Below, one piece after another: positions 51,883 to 61,757 of a DNA stretch of 64,000 nucleotides. The notes beneath the pieces were generated by a model. That model worked only from the letters and a program-made list of their open reading frames with translations. It was not told the DNA's origin and searched no databases. Numbering within the stretch: the first letter of the stretch is position 1; each line of letters opens with the position of its first letter. The stretch lies in assembly GCF_000015165.1 (NCBI RefSeq), contig NC_009485.1:7831501-7895500 (forward strand). The letters are read 5' to 3'. Both the position numbers and the translations under genes were made by a program. Source of the stretch: Bradyrhizobium sp. BTAi1. GTDB lineage: Bacteria; Pseudomonadota; Alphaproteobacteria; Rhizobiales; Xanthobacteraceae.

Positions 51883-53541
51883 CTACGCGGCCCGCACGGT
51901 GGCCAGGAATCGGTCGACTTCGGTGCGCAGCCGCTTGCTGTCATTGGCGAGCGACCTCGCCGCCGACAACAGCGTCGCAGAAGCATCCCCCGTATCGCTC
52001 GCTCCGCGCTTCACATCGGTGATGTTGGTCGAGACCTCCTGCGTACCGTGTGCGGCGTGCTGGATGTTGCGGGAGATCTCCTGAGTCGCAGCGCCCTGCT
52101 CCTCTACCGCGGAAGCGATGGCCGACGACACCTCGGACAGGCGCTCGATCGTCGAGCTGATCTGGCTGATCGCACTCACCGATTCCTGTGTGGCCGCCTG
52201 GATGCCCGCGATCTGCGTGCCGATCTCACCTGTGGCCTTCGCCGTCTGCTCTGCCAGCGCCTTCACCTCGGACGCCACCACGGCAAAGCCGCGACCGGCC
52301 TCGCCCGCTCGCGCGGCCTCGATGGTCGCATTGAGCGCCAGCAGGTTGGTCTGGCCAGCGATCGCGTTGATGAGCTCGACAACGTCGCCGATCCGGTTGG
52401 CTGCTTTGGACAGTTCGCCCACGCGATCAGTCGTATTGCGGGCCTGCTCGACAGCTTCTCCAGCCATGCGAGCCGATTCCTGCACCTGTCGGCTGATCTC
52501 ATTGACGGACGAGGACAGCTCTTCGGTTGCTGACGCGACCGATTGCACATTCGTGGACGCTTCTTCCGAAGCCCCCGCCACGACTTCCGCCAGTTGGCGT
52601 CCGCGGTCGGCGGTTCCGGTCAGCGCGGTCGCCGAGGACTCGACATCGTCGGACGTCGCCGACACCGTCCTGACGATCTCGCCGATCGCCGCTTCGAACG
52701 TATCGGCGAGCCGGTGCATGTCCGCCTTGCGCTGCTCTGCGATGGCCTGATCCTGCACAAGCTTGGCCTCGACCTCGCGCTGCGCGCGCTCGGCCGCCAG
52801 CAGCTTGAAACGTTCGACCGCGCGCGCGACATGGCCGATCTCGTCCTTGCGCCTGACCCCGGGGAGAATGACGTCGAAGTCACCATCGGCAAGCCGGATC
52901 ATCGCTTTCTCCAGCGAAATGATCGGACGGCTCAGCGAGTAGGCAAAGCCGAGCGCGAGAACAAGCCCGAGCACCAGCGTCATGCCGGTCGCGGTCATCA
53001 TCATCATGCGCGAGCTGGCGACATGGGACTCGGCTTCGTTGCGATATTCGTAGCCATAGGCAGCGACCAGTTCGACAAGGTCGTCGACTGTCGCCAGGGC
53101 TTCGTTGCCGAGCTTGCTGAGCAGAAATGTGGTCGGGATTTCTGTGACGCCCTCGGGGGCAGGCTTGAGCAGCTTGAGTGCAGCATCCGACCAGTCACGC
53201 AACTTCTTGGTCGCCTGCTCGCGGGCCGAATCGACGCTGCTCGACTTCACCCGCTCGCGCACGATGTCGAGATCCTCCGACATCGCCTTCACGAGCTTCT
53301 CGAATCTGTCGGCCGACGATTTCGAGGTTCCGACGGTCTCCGCCCGGTTGAGGATCAGCAAGGCCGCATTGAGCTCGGCATGGACCGAGCGGGCGTGATT
53401 GATCGCCATCAGTGGCCCGTCATAAAGACGGACGACGAGATCGCCGGCCGAGGTGATGCCACGCAGGCCGTAGAGCGCGAGGCCGCAGGCCAATGTGAGC
53501 ATGATGCTCAGGACCGCGAGGATCCTCAACCGGATCGACAT
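51883..53541 (-). CDS. methyl-accepting chemotaxis protein 2
   Basis: A 552-aa chemoreceptor: TM1 about 7-28, periplasmic four-helix sensor about 30-180, TM2 about 183-205, HAMP about 206-260 and the signalling domain with LNATIEAARAGEAGRGFAVV. It ends without a CheR-docking pentapeptide. It follows the cupredoxin/di-haem peroxidase genes by 18 nt, so it may belong to that operon and sense redox or a related signal; this is inference. Confidence 0.9.
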   Translation of the reverse strand: MSIRLRILAVLSIMLTLACGLALYGLRGITSAGDLVVRLYDGPLMAINHARSVHAELNAALLILNRAETVGTSKSSADRFEKLVKAMSEDLDIVRERVKSSSVDSAREQATKKLRDWSDAALKLLKPAPEGVTEIPTTFLLSKLGNEALATVDDLVELVAAYGYEYRNEAESHVASSRMMMMTATGMTLVLGLVLALGFAYSLSRPIISLEKAMIRLADGDFDVILPGVRRKDEIGHVARAVERFKLLAAERAQREVEAKLVQDQAIAEQRKADMHRLADTFEAAIGEIVRTVSATSDDVESSATALTGTADRGRQLAEVVAGASEEASTNVQSVASATEELSSSVNEISRQVQESARMAGEAVEQARNTTDRVGELSKAANRIGDVVELINAIAGQTNLLALNATIEAARAGEAGRGFAVVASEVKALAEQTAKATGEIGTQIAGIQAATQESVSAISQISSTIERLSEVSSAIASAVEEQGAATQEISRNIQHAAHGTQEVSTNITDVKRGASDTGDASATLLSAARSLANDSKRLRTEVDRFLATVRAA

Positions 53542-53559
53542 TTGCCAACGCTCCAGAAA

Positions 53560-53883
53560 CTAGTCGACGACCTTGACGGTCATCTTCATGCGCGGATGGA
53601 TCGCGCAGATGACAGCAACGTCACCGGTCTCCTTGAAGGTGACGTCGGTGGACGCGCCGGGAGGCTGGGAGCCGAGATTGAACTCGTTGCCCTTGCTGGT
53701 CGACATGATGTTGTGGGGAATCGTGTCGTCGTTCAGGAAAGTGATGGCACCGCCTTTCGTCACGGTCACACTTTCCTCCGAGAAGGCGCGCCCCTGCTGG
53801 TGAATGACCTGGGTGGCGGCCAGCGCGCCGGTGGAGAGGCCCGCGACGACCGCGAGGGCGAGAACGGTTCGTGCTCGATACAT
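53560..53883 (-). CDS. exported cupredoxin
   Basis: A 107-aa blue-copper-like protein: signal peptide to about LAA23, ligands H57 (TIPHNIM), C93, H96 and M99 (VICAIHPRMKM). ATG 53883 lies 15 nt after the peroxidase stop, with CGGGA as ribosome site; an ATG at 53898 is an alternative. Probably passes electrons to or from the di-haem protein encoded upstream. Confidence 0.84.
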   Translation of the reverse strand: MYRARTVLALAVVAGLSTGALAATQVIHQQGRAFSEESVTVTKGGAITFLNDDTIPHNIMSTSKGNEFNLGSQPPGASTDVTFKETGDVAVICAIHPRMKMTVKVVD

Positions 53884-53897
53884 GGTGTTTCCCGTCA

Positions 53898-54974
53898 TTA
53901 GCGCGGCAGCACCGGGGCGGCCGTCGGGGTGAGATTGCTGGTGAGGGTTTTCAGGAAGGCAACGAGGTCGGACTTCTCCTGCGCCGTAAGGCCGAGCGGG
54001 CGCATCAGGTCCGAGCGGCTCGGCCGGTCGACGCCGCCGCTGTCGTAGTGGTCGATCACCTGTTCGAGCGTCGCCAGCGAGCCATCATGCATGAAGGGCG
54101 CACGGCGCGTGATCTCGCGCAGGCCGGGCGTCTTGAAGGCGTGCTGCATCTTGATGACGCCGGGAGCAAACTCGCCGCGCCCGACATCCTTGCTCGGCAG
54201 ACCGATGTCCTGGAAGCCGTCATTGGTGAAGTTCCAGCCTTCGTGGCAGGTCATGCATTGCGCCTTACCGTTGAACAGCGCGAAGCCGCGCTTGGCTTCT
54301 TCCGAAATCGCCTTCTCATCGCCATCGATCCAGGCGTCGAACGGCGCACGTTCGGACACGACCGTGCGTTCATAGGTGGCAATCGCCTTGGCCAGCGTCT
54401 TCGGTGTCATCCCTTCGCGCGGGAATGCAGCCTCGAACAACGGCTTGTAATCGGGGATGCCGCTGAGCCGCTGCATCAGATGATCCAGCGGCATGTTCAT
54501 CTCGCCGGCAGCCTGGATCGGTCCCAGCGCCTGATCTTCGAGAGTCGCGAGCCGGCCATCCCACATGAAGATCTCGCCCCAGGCCGCATTCACGATGGTC
54601 GGCGAATGACGGCCGAGCTTGTTCATCCCGTTGCCGACGCCGACCGCGAGACCATCACCCCAGCCGAAGCTCGGGCTGTGGCAGCTCGCGCAGGACTGCG
54701 CCATCGAGACCGATAGGCGGGTGTCGAAATAGAGTTTCTTGCCGAGCGCGGCCTTTTCCGGCGTGTAAGCGTTGTCCTTCGGAAACGGGATCGTCGCGGG
54801 ACGACGATACAGCGCCTTCAGCGCATCGGTGCCCGACGGCCCCTTCTGCTGCAGCGTGACCTGCTTGGTCTCGCCGACAAGGGCGGCACCGAGGCCTGCG
54901 CTGGAGAATCCGACAATGAGGGCGAGAGCAGTACCGAGCGAAAGCGAACGTGCGGTGAGGCTACGCGGCATCAT
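53898..54974 (-). CDS. di-haem cytochrome c peroxidase / MauG family
   Basis: A 358-aa exported protein with signal peptide (hydrophobic 12-31) and two c-type haem sites, C95-A-S-C98-H99 and C240-M-T-C243-H244. The layout fits bacterial cytochrome c peroxidase, which reduces H2O2 in the periplasm, or a MauG-like oxidase. A cupredoxin gene follows and could be its electron donor. Confidence 0.9.
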   Translation of the reverse strand: MMPRSLTARSLSLGTALALIVGFSSAGLGAALVGETKQVTLQQKGPSGTDALKALYRRPATIPFPKDNAYTPEKAALGKKLYFDTRLSVSMAQSCASCHSPSFGWGDGLAVGVGNGMNKLGRHSPTIVNAAWGEIFMWDGRLATLEDQALGPIQAAGEMNMPLDHLMQRLSGIPDYKPLFEAAFPREGMTPKTLAKAIATYERTVVSERAPFDAWIDGDEKAISEEAKRGFALFNGKAQCMTCHEGWNFTNDGFQDIGLPSKDVGRGEFAPGVIKMQHAFKTPGLREITRRAPFMHDGSLATLEQVIDHYDSGGVDRPSRSDLMRPLGLTAQEKSDLVAFLKTLTSNLTPTAAPVLPR

Positions 54975-55255
54975 CGATCTTTCCTGGGAATTCTTCGCCG
55001 ACTGCGAGCGCTGGCATCATTCGGTTGGACTGCACGAATTAGACCCGCTTCGGATTAAGAAAAGCTGATCCGCCGGAACGCTGACGCTCCGGTAAACTAC
55101 GGAACCTGGCACTCATCAGTCACGCTTCAGGCCCCGAACTCAGTAGTTGGACGGAAGCGCCGGCTTGGCGACACGGGCACGAAAGACATGACTCCCATCG
55201 TGCTTGCATCTTCGATAATCAGAGCGCACGGTTGCGTAAGGGGCGGCGTGCGAGA

Positions 55256-55900
55256 TCAGCGACGCATCGCGCCAGACAGAAGCACCATCGTGCCCGTGGC
55301 CGACGGCACCGCGGCCAGCAGCGCAGCTGCGACGTCTGCCGCCTTGATGGGCTTGTAGTTCGGCGGGATCAGGACGCCGAGCAGCCTCGACAGCCTTGCG
55401 CCCCAATCCTCGCCGGGCCGGCTCGGCTGGCCGAGCTCGGCGCGCGCGCCGACGAGCAGCGATGGCCGTGCGATGACGAGCCCCGCGAAGGGCAGCGCGG
55501 TCAGGTCGTTCTCGAGCTCACCCTTTACGCGGCTGTAGAAGATGCGCGACGTCGCATCGGCGCCCATGGCGCTGACGAGGCCGACACGCCTGGTGCCGCT
55601 TGCGAGCGCAGCCTTGGCGATAGCAAGATTCGCGTCGTGGTCGATGGCGCGGAAGGCCGCCTGGCTGCCGGCGGTTTTGATCGTGGTGCCAAGCGCCAGA
55701 TAGAGCTCGTCAGCGGACGGCAGCGACGGCAACGCGGCGAAATCGACGACATGGGCCGTCAGCTTGGGAGACACGACCGGAGGCGCGCGGCGGCCGAGGA
55801 CATGCACATGGTCAATGGCGGGATCGGCCAGCAAGCCACGGAGAATCTCCCGGCCGACGAGGCCGGTCGCGCCGGCAATGATCACGGTGCGGTTTGCCAT
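55256..55900 (-). CDS. NAD(P)-binding oxidoreductase, atypical SDR (HTATIP2-like)
   Basis: A 214-aa Rossmann-fold protein with AGATGLVGREILR (about 8-20) and YSRVKGELENDL (the YxxxK pair). Small size and motifs match the atypical SDR group of HTATIP2/YraR. ATG 55900 follows AGGGAGA. Function unknown. Confidence 0.82.
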   Translation of the reverse strand: MANRTVIIAGATGLVGREILRGLLADPAIDHVHVLGRRAPPVVSPKLTAHVVDFAALPSLPSADELYLALGTTIKTAGSQAAFRAIDHDANLAIAKAALASGTRRVGLVSAMGADATSRIFYSRVKGELENDLTALPFAGLVIARPSLLVGARAELGQPSRPGEDWGARLSRLLGVLIPPNYKPIKAADVAAALLAAVPSATGTMVLLSGAMRR

Positions 55901-56044
55901 GTCCGATCTCCCTGTCGACCTGGCGATGAAGGTAGGCATCGCGACGACGACAGGGAAGGCAGCGGCCCGTTCTTTTTGGGCAAGGCCGCGGAAGGAAGGT
56001 CAATTCCGCGGCCCGTATTGGCTTGGCAAGAGCAAGCGCGGCGC

Positions 56045-58360
56045 CTATGCGCCCTTGCGCCGCTCCACCGCCTTGGCCATCGCCGCGGCGAATGCGCCGC
56101 CGCCCGCCGGCTTCTCCTCGCGCGTGGTCATGCGCGCCGCCGCCGGCGGCCGCGCGCTGGTACGCTTCTCACCCTTCGGCGGCAGCGGATCGGACAGCCG
56201 CAAGGTCAGCGAGATGCGGTTGCGCGGGACGTCGACGTCGAGCACCTTGACCTTCACGACCTGCCCCGGCTTCACCACCTCGCGCGGATCGTTGATGCGC
56301 TTCTCGGACATCGCCGAGATGTGGATGAGGCCGTCCTGATGCACCCCGATATCGGCGAAGGCGCCGAACGCCGCCACGTTGGTGACCGTCGCTTCCAGGA
56401 TCATGCCGGGCTTGAGATCGGTGATCTTCTCGACGCCCTCCTGGAAGGTCGCAGTCTTGAACTCGGGACGCGGGTCGCGGCCGGGCTTCTCCAGTTCCTT
56501 GATGATGTCGGTGACCGTCGGCACACCGAAGCGCTCGTCGGCGAACTTCGCCGGATTGAGCGTCTTCAGGGTCTTGCTGTCGCCGATCAGCACCTTGATG
56601 TCGCTCTTGGTGGTCTCGAGAATCTTCTTCACGACCGGATAGGATTCCGGATGCACGCCGGAGGCATCGAGCGGATTGTCGCCGTCGCGGATGCGGAGGA
56701 AGCCGGCGCACTGCTCGAACGCCTTCGGTCCGAGCCGCGGCACGTCCTTGAGCTTGTCACGAGTCGGGAACGGCCCGTTGGCATCGCGATGCGCGACGAT
56801 GTTCTGCGCCAGGCTCTCGCCGATGCCTGACACGCGCGCGAGCAGCGGCGCCGAGGCCGTATTCAGATCGACGCCGACCGCGTTCACGCAATCCTCGACG
56901 GTGGCATCGAGCGCCCGCGCCAGCTCATACTGGTTGAGGTCGTGCTGATATTGGCCAACGCCGATCGAGGCCGGCGGCACCTTGACGAGCTCACCGAGCG
57001 GATCCTGCAGGCGGCGCGCGATCGAGACCGCGCCGCGGATCGAGACGTCGAGGTTCGGGAATTCCTTGGCCGCGAATTCTGAGGCGGAGTAGACCGACGC
57101 ACCCGCTTCCGACACGATCGCCTTGGTCAGCTTGAGATCCGGCTTCAGCTTCATCAGGTCGTTGACCAGTTTCTCGGTCTCGCGCGAGGCGGTGCCGTTG
57201 CCGATCGCAACCAGCTCGATGCGATGCTTGATGCAGAGCTGAGCCAAGGTCAGCATGCTCTCGTTCCATTGCCGCTGCGGCTCATGCGGATAGATCGTGG
57301 CGTGATCGACGAACTTGCCGGTGCGATCGATCACCGCGACCTTGACGCCGGTGCGGAAGCCGGGATCGAGCCCGAGCGTGGCGCGGCCGCCGGCGGGCGC
57401 GGCGAGCAGGAGATCGCGCAGGTTCGCGGCGAACACGCGCACCGCCTCCTTCTCCGCCTCCTGCCACAGGCGCATGCGGATATCGAGCGCCAGCGAGGTC
57501 TTGATGCGCGTGCGCCAGGCCCAGCGCACGGAATCGGACAGGAACTGATCGGCGGGGCGGCCCTGCCGCGAGATGCCGAAGGTCACCGCGATGCGGTTCT
57601 CATACAGCGACGGATCCTTCGAATCCTCCGGCTCACCATCACCGAAGTCGAGCTGCAGCACATCTTCCTTCTCGCCGCGCAGCATCGCCAGGATGCGGTG
57701 CGACGGCAGTTTGGTGAACGGCTCGGAGAAATCGAAATAGTCGGCGAACTTGGCGCCCTCGGTCTTCTTGCCGTGGCGCACCGTCGATTTGACGGCGCCG
57801 CGGGTCCACATCTCCTCACGCAGCGAGCCGACGAGATCGGCATGCTCGGCGAAGCGCTCGACCAGGATCGCGCGGGCGCCATCGAGCGCCGCCTTGACGT
57901 CCTTGACCGGATTGTCGCCGTCCTTCTTGATGAACGCCTTCGCCTCGTCTTCCGGATTCTTCATCGGATCGCCGATCAGCATGTCGGCGAGCGGCTCGAG
58001 CCCGGCCTCCTTGGCGATCTGCGCCTTGGTGCGGCGCTTCTCCTTGAACGGCAGATAGATATCTTCGAGGCGCGCCTTGGTGTCGGCGGTCGCCAGCGCG
58101 AGCTCGATCTCGGGCGTCATCTTGCCCTGGGATTTGATGCTCTCGATGATCGCGGTGCGCCGCGCATCCATCTCACGCAGATAACGCAGCCGCTCCTCGA
58201 GCGTGCGCAGCTGCGTGTCGTCCAGCATGCCCGTCGCTTCCTTGCGGTAGCGCGCGATGAACGGAACGGTCGCGCCGCCGTCGAGCAGGTCGATCGCGGC
58301 CTGGACCTGGGCATCCCTGACGGAGAGCTCAGCAGCGATGATGGAGGCAAAATTCGACAC
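56045..58360 (-). CDS. tex: Tex, S1-domain transcription accessory protein
   Basis: A 771-aa nucleic-acid-binding protein of near-standard length. Segments are the N-terminal HTH/helical part (VPFIARYRKEATGMLDD), the YqgF-like RNase-H domain (TLGLDPGFRTGVKVAVID), two helix-hairpin-helix units (VDLNTASAPLLARVSGIGES) and the S1 domain (LKPGMILEATVTNVAAFGAF, about 625-700) with a basic tail. Start is GTG 58360 with GGAAG. Tex binds RNA and affects transcription. Confidence 0.94.
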   Translation of the reverse strand: MSNFASIIAAELSVRDAQVQAAIDLLDGGATVPFIARYRKEATGMLDDTQLRTLEERLRYLREMDARRTAIIESIKSQGKMTPEIELALATADTKARLEDIYLPFKEKRRTKAQIAKEAGLEPLADMLIGDPMKNPEDEAKAFIKKDGDNPVKDVKAALDGARAILVERFAEHADLVGSLREEMWTRGAVKSTVRHGKKTEGAKFADYFDFSEPFTKLPSHRILAMLRGEKEDVLQLDFGDGEPEDSKDPSLYENRIAVTFGISRQGRPADQFLSDSVRWAWRTRIKTSLALDIRMRLWQEAEKEAVRVFAANLRDLLLAAPAGGRATLGLDPGFRTGVKVAVIDRTGKFVDHATIYPHEPQRQWNESMLTLAQLCIKHRIELVAIGNGTASRETEKLVNDLMKLKPDLKLTKAIVSEAGASVYSASEFAAKEFPNLDVSIRGAVSIARRLQDPLGELVKVPPASIGVGQYQHDLNQYELARALDATVEDCVNAVGVDLNTASAPLLARVSGIGESLAQNIVAHRDANGPFPTRDKLKDVPRLGPKAFEQCAGFLRIRDGDNPLDASGVHPESYPVVKKILETTKSDIKVLIGDSKTLKTLNPAKFADERFGVPTVTDIIKELEKPGRDPRPEFKTATFQEGVEKITDLKPGMILEATVTNVAAFGAFADIGVHQDGLIHISAMSEKRINDPREVVKPGQVVKVKVLDVDVPRNRISLTLRLSDPLPPKGEKRTSARPPAAARMTTREEKPAGGGAFAAAMAKAVERRKGA

Positions 58361-58556
58361 GGTGTTCTTCCGAGATTCGTGACGGGGCTGATTGGATAGG
58401 AGTCCGCGCGCGCCGGCGCAAGCGGCTGGCTGACGCTCTGTGGGCAACCGTGGCAAAAAAGACCGGTTGCGAATCATGTAAAACGCTGCAGCGACGGCGC
58501 CATGTCGTTGCGTCGGCGCGGCAAATCGCGGATTCTCGCAGATCGAGGGGCGATTC

Positions 58557-60617
58557 GTGCAGGCCGTTGCGGCGACATATCTCGACGATCTCAATCCGGA
58601 GCAGCGCCGTGCCGTCGAGCATGGCGGCGCTTGCGCCGCACCGGGTCCGCCGCTGCTGATCATCGCCGGCGCGGGCTCGGGCAAGACCAACACGCTGGCG
58701 CATCGTGTCGCGCATCTGCTCGTCAACGGCGCCGATCCGCGCCGCATCCTGCTGATGACATTCTCGCGCCGCGCCGCCGCCGAGATGAGCCGCCGCGTCG
58801 AGCGCATCGCCCGCAAGGTGCTCGGCGGCCAGGCCGAGGCGATCACCGCGGGACTGACCTGGGCCGGCACGTTTCACGGGCTCGGCGCGCGGATGCTGCG
58901 CGACTACGCCGAGCGCATCGGCATCGATGCGGTCTTCACCATCCATGATCGCGAAGATTCCGCCGACCTGATGAATTTGGTGCGGCATGAGCGCGGCCTG
59001 TCCAATACGCAGCGGCGCTTCCCGACCAAAGGCACCTGCCTTGCGATCTACTCGCGCTGCGTCAATGCCGACATGACGCTGGACGAGGCGCTGGTGCGGC
59101 ATTTTCCGTGGTGCACGGAATGGGCGGCCGAGCTGAAGGGGCTGTTCGCGGCCTATGTCGAAGCCAAGCAGGCGAACGCTGTACTCGACTATGACGATCT
59201 GCTGCTCTACTGGGCGCAGATGATGGCCGACGAAACCATCGCGCGCGAGATCGGCGAGCGCTTCGACCACGTGCTGGTCGACGAGTACCAGGACACCAAC
59301 CGACTGCAGTCGCAGATTCTGCTCGGCTTGAAGCCTGACGGCGTGGGGCTCACGGTCGTCGGCGACGACGCGCAGTCGATCTACGCGTTCCGCGCCGCCA
59401 CCGTGCGCAACATCCTGGAATTTCCCGATCAGTTCAGCCCGCGCGCCGACATTGTCACGCTCGACCGCAACTATCGCTCGACCCAGCCGATCCTCTCCGC
59501 CGCCAATGCCGTGATCGGACTGGCGCGCGAGCGCTTCACCAAGAATTTGTGGACCGACCGCACCGCGTCGCGCAAGCCGCAACTGGTGAGCGTGCGCGAC
59601 GAGGCCGACCAGGCGCGCTACATCGTGGAACAGGTGCTGGCCAAGCGCGAAGAAGGCATCGTGCTGAAGCAGCAGGCGGTGCTGTTCCGGACGTCGTCGC
59701 ATAGCGGGCCGCTGGAGGTCGAGCTGACCCGCCGCAACATCCCGTTCGTGAAGTTCGGCGGGCTGAAGTTCCTCGATGCGGCGCATGTCAAGGATATGCT
59801 GGCCTGCCTGCGCTTCATCGAGAACCCGCGCGACCGCATCGCCGGTTTCCGGGTGCTGCATCTGATCCCCGGCATCGGCCCCGCCTCGGCACAGCGGCTG
59901 CTCGACGCCGCCGGCGACAACGTCGATCCGATCGGTGCGCTGTGCGCGCAGCCGGCGCCGGCGCGCGCCGGCGAGGATTGGACGGCGTTCATACGCACCC
60001 TGGAGCAGTTGCGGATCTCGGACTGGCCGGCCGATATCGAGCGCGTCAGGCACTGGTATCAGCCGCATCTCGAGCGCGTTCATGAGGACGCCGAGATGCG
60101 CAGCGCCGACCTGCTGCAGCTGGAGCAGATCGCGAGCGGCTATCCCTCGCGCGAGCGCTTCCTCACCGAGCTGACGCTCGACCCGCCCGACGCGACCTCT
60201 GACCAGGCCGGCGTGCCGCTGCTCGACGAGGACTATCTGATCCTGTCCACCATCCATTCCGCGAAAGGCATGGAGTGGAATTCGGTGCACGTCCTCAACG
60301 TCGTCGACGGCTGCATGCCGTCCGATCTCGGCGCCGGCTCCAGCGCCGAATTGGAGGAGGAGCGCCGGCTGCTCTATGTCGCGATGACCCGCGCCAAGGA
60401 CGACCTGCATCTGCTGGTGCCGCAGCGCTTCTTCGTTCACGGCCAGCCGGTGCGCGGCGATCGTCATGTCTACGCCTCACGCACGCGGTTCATTCCGGAG
60501 GCCCTGGTGACGCTGTTCGACCGCATCAGCTGGCCGCGCGCGCAGCCGGGCGCGACATATGCCAGCCAAGGCCCGCGCATCGACCTCGGCGCGCGCATGC
60601 GCGAGCGCTGGCGGTGA
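58557..60617 (+). CDS. UvrD/Rep-family ATP-dependent DNA helicase
   Basis: A 686-aa superfamily-1 helicase: Walker A IAGAGSGKTNTL (about 35-46), motif II VDEYQDTN (about 240-247), motif III VGDDAQSIYAFR, motif IV LDRNYRS, motif V-VI region STIHSAKGMEW and VAMTRAKDDL. It unwinds DNA 3' to 5' in repair. The GTG start follows GAGGGGCG. Shorter than UvrD-PcrA by about 30-50 aa at the C-terminus. Confidence 0.92.
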   Translation: MQAVAATYLDDLNPEQRRAVEHGGACAAPGPPLLIIAGAGSGKTNTLAHRVAHLLVNGADPRRILLMTFSRRAAAEMSRRVERIARKVLGGQAEAITAGLTWAGTFHGLGARMLRDYAERIGIDAVFTIHDREDSADLMNLVRHERGLSNTQRRFPTKGTCLAIYSRCVNADMTLDEALVRHFPWCTEWAAELKGLFAAYVEAKQANAVLDYDDLLLYWAQMMADETIAREIGERFDHVLVDEYQDTNRLQSQILLGLKPDGVGLTVVGDDAQSIYAFRAATVRNILEFPDQFSPRADIVTLDRNYRSTQPILSAANAVIGLARERFTKNLWTDRTASRKPQLVSVRDEADQARYIVEQVLAKREEGIVLKQQAVLFRTSSHSGPLEVELTRRNIPFVKFGGLKFLDAAHVKDMLACLRFIENPRDRIAGFRVLHLIPGIGPASAQRLLDAAGDNVDPIGALCAQPAPARAGEDWTAFIRTLEQLRISDWPADIERVRHWYQPHLERVHEDAEMRSADLLQLEQIASGYPSRERFLTELTLDPPDATSDQAGVPLLDEDYLILSTIHSAKGMEWNSVHVLNVVDGCMPSDLGAGSSAELEEERRLLYVAMTRAKDDLHLLVPQRFFVHGQPVRGDRHVYASRTRFIPEALVTLFDRISWPRAQPGATYASQGPRIDLGARMRERWR

Positions 60618-60651
60618 GCAGACGCCGCACCAGCGGTGCTGATAATGGCGG

Positions 60652-60740
60652 CCTCTCCCCTTGCGGGAGAGGGCATCGCCGATATCAGCGTCATACTCGC
60701 TCGGGTGAGGAGGGTCTCTCCACGGCATCACCGTCTCCGC
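60652..60740. repeat. intergenic repeat of the CCTCTCCC/GGGAGAGG type
   Basis: CCTCTCCC (60652-60659) and GGGAGAGG (60665-60672) form a stem; further on comes TCGGGTGAGGAGGGTCTCTC. This wording is a familiar dispersed element in Bradyrhizobium intergenic DNA. Confidence 0.6.
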
Positions 60741-60798
60741 GGAGCCCCCCCTCAACGTCTGCGCGGCGATTGGACCCGAACTCATCTTGTATGGGACT

Positions 60799-61743
60799 TC
60801 AATCCTCCCATTGCGCGCGAAACCACGCCCAGGTCTGCCGCGTCACGGCGATGTAGCCCTGCCCGCGATATTTGATCTCGTCGTCGACGATCGCATGCAG
60901 CCTCGGCAGGGCGTGGAACGGCACGGCCGGATAGGCGTGGTGCTCGACATGATAGGGCATGTTCCAGGTCAGCCAGTGCACGGCGCGCGTGGTCAAGGTG
61001 GTGCGGGTATTGTGGAAGGCTCTCCTGGTGTGATCACAGCCGGTGTGCTCGGCGTAGAGATAGGGCCGCAGGATCAGTTGTCCCAGCAGCAGCGGCAGCA
61101 CCCAGACCCACAGCAGTAGCGTGCTGTGCAACACGAGCGAGCCGATCAGCAGCAGCGCGTAGCCGGCGACGTAAGCGCGCGCCTCGCGCACGATGGCGGC
61201 CCGACGGCCGGCGGGCACCCAGGGCACCGTCACCTCGCCGGTCACGGCATGCTTCAGCACCAGCCTGAGCCGGCCGGCGACCTGAACCAGGCCGGAATAG
61301 GCGATCGCGAGTTGCGTCTCCGAGCGCGGCTTGGGGCCGACGATCAGCTCGGGATCGCGCTGGGGATCCTGGGTGTGGCGATGATGCTCCCAGTGGAACA
61401 GGCAGTAATAGTCGTAGGGTAGTCCGATCAAGAAGCCGGACAGGTTGCCGATCACGACATTCAGCCTGCGGCTGTCGAACGCCGTCTTATGCGCCGTTTC
61501 ATGCACGGCCATGAACAGGAACGCGACCAGCACGCCCTGCACCGGCAACAAGGGCAGCGCCCACAGCACGCCATGGGTCGATGCGATCCACGCGATCAGG
61601 ATGCCGACCACGATGATTGCGCCGTAATGACCGAGCGTGCGCAGCGCACCTTGCAGGTCGGAGCGCCTGCAGAGCTCCTGCAGCACCGGCGGGGTCAAGA
61701 GCTTCAGGCGGGGCGCGAACGCGTCGGTGGGCACATCGGTCAT
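60799..61743 (-). CDS. membrane fatty-acid desaturase
   Basis: A 314-aa di-iron membrane enzyme with three His boxes: HETAH (81-85), HWEHHRH (117-123) and HVEHH (265-269). Hydrophobic helices flank them. Such enzymes introduce double bonds into fatty acids or hydroxylate/desaturate related lipids or carotenoids. Last codons VTRQTWAWFRAQWED end at 60799. Confidence 0.88.
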   Translation of the reverse strand: MTDVPTDAFAPRLKLLTPPVLQELCRRSDLQGALRTLGHYGAIIVVGILIAWIASTHGVLWALPLLPVQGVLVAFLFMAVHETAHKTAFDSRRLNVVIGNLSGFLIGLPYDYYCLFHWEHHRHTQDPQRDPELIVGPKPRSETQLAIAYSGLVQVAGRLRLVLKHAVTGEVTVPWVPAGRRAAIVREARAYVAGYALLLIGSLVLHSTLLLWVWVLPLLLGQLILRPYLYAEHTGCDHTRRAFHNTRTTLTTRAVHWLTWNMPYHVEHHAYPAVPFHALPRLHAIVDDEIKYRGQGYIAVTRQTWAWFRAQWED

Positions 61744-61757
61744 GTCGGACTCAGCTG

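Noticed and set aside
57224..58399. 391-codon plus-strand frame opposite tex
   Set aside because: Antisense shadow of a highly conserved gene.
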